From positions 248,001 to 312,000 of the forward strand of contig JARGXX010000017.1 in assembly GCA_030374765.1 (NCBI GenBank): 64,000 nucleotides of DNA, read 5' to 3'. The translations under genes and the position numbers were made by a program. The stretch's first letter is position 1. Each line of letters opens with the position of its first letter. Source of the DNA: Agarophyton chilense. Lineage: Eukaryota; Rhodophyta; Florideophyceae; Gracilariales; Gracilariaceae. This document shows, piece after piece, positions 11,187 through 21,389 of the stretch. The notes beneath the pieces are model-generated. The model saw only the letters and a program-made list of their open reading frames with translations. It had not been told where the DNA came from and did no database searches.

Positions 11187-14100
11187 GCGACGTCAATCTG
11201 GATCTTCGACAGCGCTTCGTGCTGTGTCACGTGTCGCCCGTTGGGCACTGTAGGTTTCAAAAGAAGAATTGGCCAAAATTATGCCTGTAATGCAAAAACT
11301 AAGCAGCTGTACTTGAATCTAATGGCCACAAAACAAAGTGCTTCGTTTTGTGTGATTTAGCGTTATAGGGAAACTAGTACGTTGGTATACTGTTCCCGAG
11401 GGCTGTATAAAGTTTTTATTCGTTTCACTTATTTAAAGGTGTGCTAAGGAAGAAAATGTTATGTTTTCTTTTTTGAATTTTGCTAAACAGACGAGCACCA
11501 CTCTATTGCACTGTTTTCATGCGGGCTACAACCTTTTCTATCGCTTTCAGTGGATGTTGTATAACTTTGAGCATCAATGTATGTACGAAAAAATCAACGA
11601 CTGTTTGAGCTAAGCAAAGACAAAGTAATAAACAAGCAAACAAAACATATTACAATGTTATGTCATCTATTGAAGAGAATTGTGGAGCAAGGTCTGGCGA
11701 ATGAAAAATATTGTCAATGCAGTCAACAGGAATCTGATTTTCTCACAATATGCCACTAAAATAAAAACAAATATTTTTGAGCCAAAATTTGGGGAAAAGC
11801 CTCAGAAATGGGAACAAAAAAGAGTGCAGCAATAGTACAATAGTTGACAGAGAGAAACGTGGAGCTTAGTCATGATTAAAACGTACTTTTGTGTGTTCTT
11901 TGATGCAGCTAACGAGCAGGACTACGGAGAGCACCGTTTTGGAATAGCCTGCGTGCTTATGGAAGATATAATCTAGTTACAGAAGACGAACACCCGCAAA
12001 GATGCGCCGGATTTGCTCAGTTTCTATATTAATAGTGATACTCGTTCTGCGTACCATTTTTATTAACTGTCAACAATAAAAAGAGAAGGCTGAACTCAAA
12101 CATATAGCTTCCAACCTTGGGAAATAAACTGTAGGAGTAAAAAAAGGTAGTCTCAGCCTCAACTTACAGTGTGGGATACGGCAACTAAGAAACTACCCCA
12201 GCTTTCAATAATATCACAACTGCTTTGAAAGAGGTTCAATTAGAACAGTATTTCCATGATCTTTTTGATGCAGTTTCCCTCGAAGCACTGTTTAAAATTT
12301 ACAAATTGAAATATGTTACTTGTTTAATATTATCCGAATAGAGAGATCTTTACGGTTTGCACAAATAAAACAATTCACTACACGTCGAAAAGTAAACCTT
12401 CGTCAAGTATGATTTCTGAAACTAAATAGAAGTTTGATATCCTTTGAGAGGGGTGTTTTTAGCAGCTATCACCTCTAAAAAAGAGAAGGGGTTTTAGAAC
12501 TTAACGCCTTTTTTAATGAAAAAGAATGTTTTGTGCAGTTCTCTTTTAGTCGCTGCTACCTGCTGTGTTTTCATCGTTATCGGACTCCGGTTGTCCTAAA
12601 TGCATTGCAAAGACTCAAAGAAATTGTGCAACGCAATGGCCATCTCAGGTTTTCTCCAATCCAAAGCATTCGTGCCGATTATACAGAATTCGGGCTTCGA
12701 CAGGAGGAATTAAAATTTCGTTTTGAGCACTGTACGAACAAAAGTTAATCAAATCCAACCCATTTCATTGCATAGCAGTTCTGCAGCTGCGGTGAGTATG
12801 CACACGACTAGCCTGCCACAGAGTATTGTCATGCGCCTTGTTGCACGAAATACCTGGCCAGTAGACGCAGTCGCGAAGTCGAACGCAGACGTACTAGAGC
12901 AGATGAGGGTGTGAAGATAAGAGGGGGCGGTGCACGCGGAAATATCGGCAAGACGTCTCGCCACAAGACAAAAGCGCAAGGACTGCGCCGTGCTGACGGG
13001 CGTTGACCCCCGAACTACGCGTGGCTTGCACGTGTTACCCCAGACGTGTAAGTGCTGCATGCACTTGCCATTCGCTTGCAGGGATGAGTGTGGCTGACTT
13101 GCAAGCTGACTCTTGGGTTTTGGCACGTGTAGCGCCAACCACACGCGCCCTTCCGCTTGTGACTATTTCACTGTAAGAGGAATGAGAGACGACTGGGGCG
13201 ACGGCAGAGGTTACGCTTGCATTAACGCATGCTAGACGTACGTGTCTTGTGCTTGTACAGCCTGACAGACTGATTACAAAGAGCTTCCTTGTCTTCCGGG
13301 GCAACCCACAACGTGAAAGACGGAATTACGTGCGACGCGTTCTGTCAGCGTCGGAGGACATCCACATACGGCGAGGCCTGCGCGGGGTACACTGCAATTA
13401 CACTCATGGTGCGGTGGAATGGGAGGTGCGGAATGTGGCGCGTGCCAGGCGTGAAGAAGAAACGTAGATCCAAACTGCGCCCTCAACTCAGTCATACGGA
13501 GCGTTGTGTGGCGGGGGAGCGGGGCCGCCTTTGTGTTGACTCGTCGTGGGTTGCGGGTCATTCGCAACAGCAAATCAAGCAACACTTATCACGCTGAGCC
13601 TCGCCGCGGCACTGTCGCCCCCCCCCCCCCCCCCCCCCTCCCCCCACCAACCCCTACCACCGTCCACCGAGTCCACCGTCACTGCGCACGCAATCAAATC
13701 CAGAAAGACAATTTCCCCCACGAGTTTTTCCGTATCCTACCCTGCCACGTCATTCGCTGTCCCTCGTTGTGGAACATCTCCCGGCAAACACCGTTCGTTC
13801 GTCACGACGAGACTCGCTGCTTCACGTGACCACAGGCCCCTGCGTGCACCCGTATCATCGCACGCCCTTCATCCCTCCCCACTCGCTGCTACGGACTCTC
13901 CCGTCTATGACCACTTCAGCAAGTCTCTCTCGAGACTGTGGCCTACACCGCTGCATGAGTGAGCTTTCGGCCAAACCTGAACTTACCCACACATTACGCC
14001 ACTGCCAATTATTTCTGCAACGAAGGTAGCTCTCGCGCTTCCTTATGCACTTTTCTCTTTTGCTCCATAAATGCTCCCTTCACCCCCTCACTAGCCTCCT

Positions 14101-14620
14101 TCACGTCAAGCAATTTGCTCCGAACCTCTTCTTTCGTCGAGACGATCTGAAGGAGATTCCCAAAGTGTTCTATCCGCTCTCTTCGCCTTGTATGTTACTG
14201 CTGCACCGATATTAGTTTCCCAAAACGCCGTACGCTTGTCACCACCGCCGTTCCTCGTTTCGCACCTCAATCAATTTCGTTTTGCTCTTGGAGTTGCCCC
14301 GAGCTCGAATTTTACCAGTTTGTTCTTTGGCTGAGCGTTGGTCCATCGGCTCTGGAGATTAGGCTGGCTTCTATAAGTGACCCTGAGCTTCGTTCGTCCT
14401 TGCTTCTAAACTCTCAGCACTTCGACGAATTCTGAAGCGCTCTAACAACTCACATCCGCGATAACTTAAGAACGACATCTTTGCAACCCAATCGGATAAC
14501 CCACGACAATTCAACTTCGATTGCTCAGGCCCTGCCCGAATTCCGACCGAGCAGGCGTCGCGCAAGTCGAAATCCCCTTCACTATCCTAATTCTCTCAAG
14601 CGACCGAGGCATCGATAACG
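11187..14620. other. Gene-free stretch; GC-rich second half
   Basis: 11187-12500 is AT-rich with no supportable gene. From about 12900 to 14100 the base composition turns GC-rich and several overlapping frames open on both strands, for example 13546-13962 and 13289-13597 on +, but none has a domain, a consistent start or splice sites I can defend. 13590-14160 is C-rich and pyrimidine-biased on the + strand. It may include the 5' region of the zinc-finger gene that begins at 14621. Confidence 0.4.
13619..13638 (+). repeat. C20 homopolymer
   Basis: Twenty consecutive C, interrupted by one T and followed by six more C. Such tracts are prone to length error in sequencing and can form C-rich or G-rich four-stranded structures. 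Confidence 0.8.
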
Positions 14621-15691
14621 ATGGATGAGGAGATGACTGCGAAAGGCTTTCGGCGGTTTGTGCGGCGCCGAGGTCTGATCCCACCCGATGAGGACGAAGA
14701 AAGGCAAGCAAGCGCCCAACCTTCTTGGTCCCATCATGGTTCAACCTCCTCTAATGTGTTTCCACTCCCACCTGTACCCCTTCCTCCTCCTCCACGTCCT
14801 CTTCCCTCTTCTCACACCCTTCCTCACGTTCATACACTCCCTCACGTTCATACACTCCCTCACGTTCATACACTTCCTCATGCCCACACGCTCCCCCATC
14901 CACACACGCCCCCTCATCCCTACCCTCTGCACCATGCCCATACAATTCCTCCAGCTTATCCTCTGCCCCCCCTCTCCCAAGAACTGGCTACATCTACGCC
15001 ACCGGGGTCCGCAGATCATCACGCAAGGATGCATCGGACACGCACCCCGCGCATGTTACGGACGCGACCGTCGGTGACACAACCTCCGCGAACACGTCGA
15101 CGACGAAACGATACCGATGATTCGGCAAGGATATACAAATGTGAGTTCTGTCCTCTGTCTTTCGGTCGAAAGCATCACAAGGAAAGACATGTTGCAAACA
15201 TCCATCGAAATGTAAGTTAATGAAAACTGAATTGACATCTCGACAGCTTTTGTCTGTGTGAATTATAAAAATAACTAACTCCACATTATGTCCATGGAAC
15301 GTACTCATTTCTACAGGAAAGACCTTACGTCTGTGCCATTTGCGGACATCCATTTCATCAAAAACCCAATCTGGATAGGCATCGTGCAACAGTTCACTCT
15401 GAATTCAGTCCATTTCAATGTGAATTTTGCGGTCTCTCATTCTCAAGGCGAAGCGTTCTCAAAACACATCTCGTCACTGTCCACGAACGTCACAAGCGAT
15501 TCCAATGTCCATTGTGCCGGAAGTTCTTCCCACACATTTCCCTTCTTACGGAGCATATGAGGACACTTCACCCCAATGCACCACTTCCACCACCGCCCTT
15601 ACCTCCAATTCGGAGCAGAGGCAGAGGCAGGGGCAGAGGTAGAGGCAGAGGTAGAGGTAGAGGAGCTTCAAATCCCCTCCAACATCGTTGA
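14621..15691 (+). CDS. C2H2 zinc-finger protein, four fingers, one intron
   Basis: Two exons (14621-15211 and 15317-15691) give a 321-residue protein. The N-terminus is charged (DEEMTAKGFRRFVRRRG). Residues about 45-125 are Pro/His-rich, with HTLPHV repeated in tandem. A basic patch (PPRTRRRRN) follows, then four fingers, all C-x2-C-x12-H-x4-H: YKCEFC..., YVCAIC..., FQCEFC... and FQCPLC.... The first finger ends just before the intron and the other three lie in exon 2. The tail is proline-rich followed by an RG-repeat (about eight RG units). The regular linkers and intact ligands imply a working nucleic-acid-binding protein, probably a nuclear transcription factor; the RG tail could add RNA or DNA contact. 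The start ATG is the first in frame. Splicing keeps phase 0 and restores a finger directly after the junction, strong support for the intron. Specific target unknown. Confidence 0.9.
14822..14875 (+). repeat. 18-bp coding tandem repeat in the zinc-finger gene
   Basis: Three near-identical 18-bp units (CTCACGTTCATACACTCC type) at 14822, 14840 and 14858, with degenerate units after. Each encodes PHVHTL. The multiple-of-three period lets copy number vary without frame loss. Confidence 0.8.
15212..15316 (+). other. Spliceosomal intron, 105 bp
   Basis: Starts GTAAGTTA, contains a branch-like AACTAAC near 15276, ends TTTCTACAG. Exon 1 ends after ...HRN and exon 2 opens with ERPYVC, a standard linker into finger 2. 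Confidence 0.9.
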
Positions 15692-17440
15692 ATTTACTTA
15701 CTGCTATATTCACTTTGCAACTCTAGATAAACATTGTAACTTTACATCGCACAAACCAGAAAGAAACTTGCAACACAAACAACTATCTCGAAATTCTCTC
15801 TGTTCTTTTTTCGTATCTGTTTCGTTTCACTCCAAGACCTGAGTACATTGCGAGGTTTAGTATTTGTAGTCGGGCATCAAAGTGCGAGCAATAAAAAGAA
15901 CCGAGCTGATGCTTACCTTTCAATATAGATCTAGATGTATGGAGGACTGAGTTTGGCTTGTGACGACCTGAACACGTAAACATTTCATTTTCGGGTCATG
16001 ATGCACGTTCCCACATGGCGACTGAATAGCGAAAGTGGGTCAATTCTAACGTTCTCAAACATAGAGAAGATAAACATTATTCCATATATGTATTCTTCTT
16101 CCTGTACTACACACAGAAGAAAAAAAATCTAAAGCTTGGGAAAAGAGTCAGAAACTTTTAACACATGACAAGGAAGAGATGGCCTTCGGAAATCAACGAC
16201 GGTGCGGGCCGCCGCCGAATTTGTTCGCCGGAGATATATGAAAGGACATGTTTTTGAAGCACAACGCCTGTTTAATATTGTCTAATTTCCTTCCACAAAC
16301 TGTACTTCGTCAATACGAAACTGGGATGTTCTCAGTGACTTTGAATTTATCTGATTGACTGTATTAGGGTTATACACATTTATTGTCCGCGGTATGTTCA
16401 TGTAGATTCAAGATCATTTATTCTTGGAGAAGATAGGTGACAGACTGAAGCTCGGCCATTGTCGTGCAGAATGCAGAGCGTACTGCACACAGCACACTTT
16501 AGAAGAGAGTTTTGCTCCTTGGGAGGGTGGAGAGAAGAATAAATACAGCCAGAGGCACAACAGACATACAAGCAAAAAAACAGCTAGTCAAAACGAAATA
16601 CGCGACTTCTCACGGTAGCCAGGTTGAAATCGTGGGTTAGTCGACGACGGCATTTTGGGTTTGTTACCTAAATCGCTTAAATAAGTATACTTTCACAGCG
16701 CGCTCAAAATGCCATTTTGTATTGTTCACGTGACCTTTGTTAAGTTTTGTATTTGTATATGTTTACGGCGGCAGACATTTCGTAATTTAGTGCTAGGACT
16801 CGTCTGTTTAGTAAAAATAGAAGAAATACTGACTGCATGTTGTATCAGCAGTTGTCAACGCCTATCGTCTTCTTTTCACCTAACCAGCCTTTCTTACGCC
16901 GACTTGCACTCTATCTGTGAGATTATAGGTCTAAGTGACGTATGTCTGCAATGTTTGTTTTTACTTTTAAAATCTGTTACTGTTTTTTTTCATCTAATAT
17001 GTTCACAGTTTCAATCTTCTACATATAATTCTTGGTTTGTATCTTTTAATAAAGCCTGATTGAATAAAAGTTTGAAATGTGACCTTTGATATAAAAACAA
17101 GACTACAATTTCAAGAGGATACAAATTGATGCACCATACAATGCAAATTCTAGTGAATAAGTTTTGAGTCGGGCTAAACGTCTCTTCCATTTCGGTGATT
17201 AGAAAAAAGCCAAATGGGATTTATATAACAAAAAATACAGAAAAAAAAATTCTATTTTGCTGAGACTTTAAAGAGAACACAAACTGATATTATAAATTTA
17301 TTTGCGATTTTAAAACAATAAGACGAGCGATATCTATCCATATCAACAGCGTCTTTTATTTTCAAATGTGTCGATTGTCAAACATGAGGTATTTTCAACG
17401 TTAAGTAATAAATAACAGACGCCAACGGCAGTGTTAGTTT
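15692..17440. other. Gene-free AT-rich stretch
   Basis: Apart from the likely 3' untranslated part of the zinc-finger gene, no coding or RNA gene is supported. An isolated + frame at 16709-17059 is rich in Phe, Leu, Cys and Ser and has no recognised domain; it looks like chance in T-rich DNA. Confidence 0.45.
15890..15895 (+). terminator. Candidate polyadenylation signal
   Basis: AATAAA about 200 bp past the zinc-finger stop codon and the first canonical hexamer after it. Use is inferred from position only. Confidence 0.35.
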
Positions 17441-17850
17441 TGTTGTAGTCGCGGCATGGGTAAGAATGCCGGGATTAACGAAGCACAACCACTGAAAAGA
17501 GTCGTAGCACGCGAAAGCGAAAAACATATATATATATTATATATATATACAAGACCCCGGTTAAAGAACATATTTTGAGCGGCGAAAAACATCTTCGAGC
17601 CTCTGTATATTGTGTAGATCATTGTAAAAAACTGTTTACATTCATAGGAAAAGCGCAGATTTAATATATAAACTAACCAGAAGTGCTGGGAAAACAGTTT
17701 CAAACCACGCGTTCACGATCCGTCCGTCGGGCAATGATGTCAACTAAAAGCGACGAGATTCGTCACAACGTTAAAGTGGTAAAAATGCCAAAAGTGGTGA
17801 GAAACCACCCTCCAAGAAGGTTGCACTTCATATCCCTCTCCTTACCTGCA
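17441..17850 (+). repeat. Terminal-repeat-like segment of Gypsy B (left copy)
   Basis: Begins TGTTGTAGTCG and is similar, in direct orientation, to 43151-43565 (which begins TGTTGAAGATG). Shared landmarks include AAAAGAG followed by GTAGCACG, ATATATAA before AACTAA, GCTGGG, a GGGCAATGATG/GGGAAATGATG pair and AAGAAGGTTGCA/ACGAAGGTTGCA. Identity is only about two-thirds by eye, so it is old. The right boundary is not defined. A TA-rich run (17524-17550) lies inside it. Likely an LTR, judged by position and the TG start. Confidence 0.5.
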
Positions 17851-17973
17851 AGTAAGACATCCACGATGGCGAGCAAAGCAGCGGACATACCGTACATAAA
17901 AAGATCAATGTCGCCGTTTTTTCTCCAAGTCGAGGTTTCAAATGCGTGACAGTGAAACTCAAGTCTTCCGGCA

Positions 17974-19850
17974 GTGAACAATATCAAACTTTGGTGTGCT
18001 CGATGTACATGCCTTTGTGATCAATTTTTTCTATTATTCGGCTTCCATCAACAGTTCTCCTTTCAGCTCTTCCCAATTTCTAGTAACATCTCATCCGATG
18101 GACAACACCAAAAACAACCCAATCACACTAACAACACCCCCACAGCTATATTTCTCCGGATTCCGTTCCGTGAGCTTTTTTTCTGTGTTTTCACGTATAG
18201 CGGTGAGACAACTGATGCGCCGGTTGCACGGGTCGCAAGAGCAGGCATCGCTCCTGTAAGAGAATATCCACCTGTGGTACGGCCATCTTATAACCGGCTC
18301 TTGGCTCTTCCACCCACTATGGACGCATCTATATACTTGCCTGCGCGTTTGTTTTACCAAAGTGTGGTGTTCAAAAACGCGCTGTTGGAGATGAAAACCG
18401 ATGGAAGCGAAATATTCTCGAGAGTTATTGCGATCCGTAAGACTACCTCGTGCGACTGGTCGAACCGTGTTGCTTTTCCAGTTCGTACGATAAGTCGTCG
18501 CGGGAGAGAGTCGGTATCTTCCGCGCATGCGGCTTTCGTCCTCCTTGGTCATCAATTGCATCGCCACGCTCCTTTCGAATATACCATTCCCAGTGGTATG
18601 GGCTCTGTTTTCAGGTTCTACCTCAATCAAGGTGAGATAGGATACGTCGACCTCCTGGCGGGTTCGGAAACCCTCCCATGGAGGGTCCTTTCCATTTTTG
18701 AGCCAGGAATCCATCTTTTAGGTCCAGCCGATTATCCGGGCTGAATTCCGCCTCATGCGATGGCTTGGGCGAGTGATTTTCTTTGCCACAATCCGATTTG
18801 AGCGGCGAGCGCGATCCCGGTTCGGGTATATGGTCCGGTTCGAAAAAGTGGAGATTGAAGGCATTCGCGCAGCCAATTGATGCGGGCGGTATGTTTCTAT
18901 TCCATCCTGGTGGTCGTATCTCGAAGTTCGACGAGGCTGCTACATGAACATACCTCCGGTCATAACGTATTACGAGTTATACCTCCTCAAGGATTCTCAG
19001 TCCGGACTTTGGATCATTTTTGTCTCCGACTGGGCGCTCCGCACGGGGGTTTTTATTCACTTGGAGGTTTTCGACCAGTACCGACTGTGGTTCATCCCAC
19101 AGTGAGTTCGAGCCGGCAATTGTTTCTTGGAGTTGGGCATCCCCCTAGGTGGTAAAACCAACCCCCAAGAAGTGACAACACTTCTCGATTTTATCAACCA
19201 GGTTGATTTGGCCTCAGTCTCTCTTTCACAGAGTGGAGTTGCACCAAGTGGCGGGGCGCAGGACCTGTCAGCAGGACGTCTAAATCTACTCCTGGGTGAC
19301 TTCATCTATTTAAACCCTTGGGAGGGACATGAGATATCTTCGGAGAAGCCTAACAATCTTCAGTGTGCTCCGCGGTATATCTCCGAGGGGCATCCGACCG
19401 GTTTCGTAGACTCGGACGAGTATTACCAAGTCTACGACGGTGCGGATCCAATTCTCGATTATGAACCCAATGATGAGGTGGCGTCCGCTGAGGGGAATGA
19501 ACCAAAGTTATCGGTCAACCACTCAACGCAGGGAAACCTGTCGTGCCATTTATAGACGTGGATAACATTACGGGGGCTAGTCCAGCCGCTGCAGGTGGTG
19601 GTCAACCTATAGCTCCGCCAGCGGGCGTTCCGGGTTGGGGTGCCTCCGCTCCAAGCGAAACAAGTGACGCATCGGCGGGTCAGGTGACCGTAATCTTCCA
19701 GTTACACCAGGAGGTTAGACTGAGGATTTTTGCTTCCAGTGGTGACGTTGCCGAGATGCGCACGGCTTTGGTTTCTCTACTTCATGGTAACTACTCAGGT
19801 GGTAACCATTGAAATCCGTAAGAGGGTGATGATCCCGAAACGGGCGAGTA
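17974..19850 (+). pseudogene. ORF X of Gypsy copy B-left (fossil)
   Basis: A long, eroded reading frame on the + strand, homologous over most of its length to the minus-strand frame at about 41410-43150. It opens with about 250 residues containing Arg/Ser-rich and aromatic stretches (for example REYPPVVRPSYNRLLALPP), continues through an RYVS-type segment near 18890, and ends in IFQLHQEVRLRIFASSGDV and TALVSLLHGN near 19700-19790. The last part resembles TALVSILQQNAQ in the A copies. It faces the pol gene 3' end at 20004-20270. No capsid, zinc-knuckle, transposase or RNase H motif is recognised. It belongs to an LTR-element fossil and is broken in many places. Confidence 0.65.
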
Positions 19851-20003
19851 GCTTTTTGATGGGATACTTTCCGACATCTCTGTATAGTACTGATGTACAC
19901 GAATAAATACCAAGTTGCTCGTGCATTCTCCTTACTTCTTCTTCCTCTTTCAGAGCATTCTTCTTTATTCTATATTCGTTTTCTTTTCTTCCACCACGGT
20001 GGT

Positions 20004-20270
20004 TCAACTATCCCAACTGGGCAATAACGATCGTCTCGAAGATACCAGTCCATGTTAGGCGGTGATATGAAACCAATTTGGAAATTGGGATGTGCTCAAT
20101 CAATTCATTCGAGGCAGCCTCGGGACCAGAGCCGTACCAACGGACAAGATACTGAATGTAACCATACGGATGTTATGAATGTTCCACAATGTAGTCGATA
20201 ACAAATTCCTGCTCGTAGAGCTTCTTGCTGGCCCTTGTTTGGGAAGCAGACTCCTTTTTAAGATAGGGTT
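20004..20270 (-). pseudogene. Chromodomain end of pol, Gypsy B-left (fossil)
   Basis: The minus strand encodes YEQEFVIDYIVEHS, then YLVRWYGSG and a trailing AASNELIEHIPI segment: the chromodomain that ends many Ty3/Gypsy integrases and targets them to modified histones. The same module occurs at about 41105-41290 on +. The remainder of this pol is missing; the A-left copy begins next to it. It converges with ORF X at 17974-19850, with about 150 bp between. Confidence 0.75.
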
Positions 20271-20418
20271 TTCGGCTGGATTGCCCGAGTCTATGTGCGA
20301 ATATCTGCACTGACGGAGAGGAAGTTTACTACGCAGGTGTTTGTGCCAGTATGCGCCGTGCCCCGGAAAGTTCCCCGCCTTTGGCGTTGATTGGTCAATC
20401 TCCCGAGATTTGGGCCTT

Positions 20419-20876
20419 TGTAACGCAATGACTGGTGGGTCAGCGTACTGGTCTCAACCTGAGGTACCGTGGTAGAGCGGGTCCTAAGGTCCGTATCCTG
20501 GATGGCAGCACTCCCAGAGTACTTAGTGCAATGGTCGGGTGTTTACTGCGTAGTCCTACAGGTCGGAGCTACGGAAACGATGCCTTGAAGACCAATTGGT
20601 GGAACTAATGTACCAAAGGGGGTAATTTAATATATCCGAACGGTGCCTGTAACGCAATGACGGGTGGGTCAGCGTACGGGTCTCGACCGGTGGTAGAGTG
20701 GTAGAGCTGGTCCTAAGGTTCTGATCCTTGACGGCGTCACTCCCAAAGTACTTGGTGCAATGGGCTGGCATTTACTGCGTAGTCCTGCAGGTCGGAGCTA
20801 CGGAAACGATGGCTTGAAGACCAAATTGTGTAACTAATATACCAAAGGGTTATTTAGTATCCTAACGGTGCCTACG
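20419..20876 (+). repeat. 229-bp tandem duplication in the A-left terminal region
   Basis: TGTAACGCAATGAC starts at 20419 and again at 20648, and the following 229 bp match closely (shared TTTACTGCGTAGTCCT, GGTCGGAGCTACGGAAACGATG). The right arm (32580-32800, inverted) has only one unit, so the duplication arose in the left copy. Confidence 0.8.
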
Positions 20877-21389
20877 TTACTCTAAGGGAGAAGCGTCACT
20901 CGAGCCAAGTAAATAGTACTTGCGAGGCGCTGGGATCTCCCTGGCACTGTAATGCTAATCTATTACACTAATTAAAATAATTTAATAATCTACATCAGTC
21001 CCCCTGAGGTTGACCCGTCCACTTGTCGCCTGTAAGATACCTCAGGGCCCGGCGGCTTACAGAGCTCAACCGTTGTCACATCCATCCTTCACATATCTCC
21101 CTCCTTAGGATTCGGCAGTCACGGCGAAGTCCAAATTGCCTCACACCTTCCTGGGGGTCTGGCTCTAGTTGTACCTATGGGGGAACCTCCAATCTTGGCT
21201 TCGGGTTCGGAACGTCGAGATCCTCAGCGTCCTAATGGCCTGGGCAGGAGCGGTGCCGTGCCCGACATGTCGGCGTCTTATGACCAGTCCGGGGGTTAGT
21301 CGCTCTCGTTACCAGTGGGCGCGATGGGGCGTCGCATCGCCAACATCCTCGGGGGTGCCAGTGCGTAAGGGCTGACGCTTAGCGCCAGG

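Noticed and set aside
12533-12748. 71-codon + frame (NALQRLKEIVQRNGHLRF)
   Set aside because: Looks somewhat protein-like but is short and isolated, with no splice partner or family match.
13546-13962. 138-codon + frame through the C-tract
   Set aside because: Low-complexity Pro/Ser/His-rich translation of a pyrimidine-biased region; overlapping frames are equally open; no domain.
16709-17059. 116-codon + frame as a membrane protein
   Set aside because: Phe/Leu/Cys-rich text expected from T-rich DNA; no start context, no homologous copy.
17524-17550. TA-rich run as a replication origin or promoter
   Set aside because: Simple dinucleotide repeat with no supporting context.
18091-18714. 207-codon minus frame opposite ORF X of B-left
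   Set aside because: It mirrors the + frame, which is the one conserved in the B-right copy; treated as a shadow.
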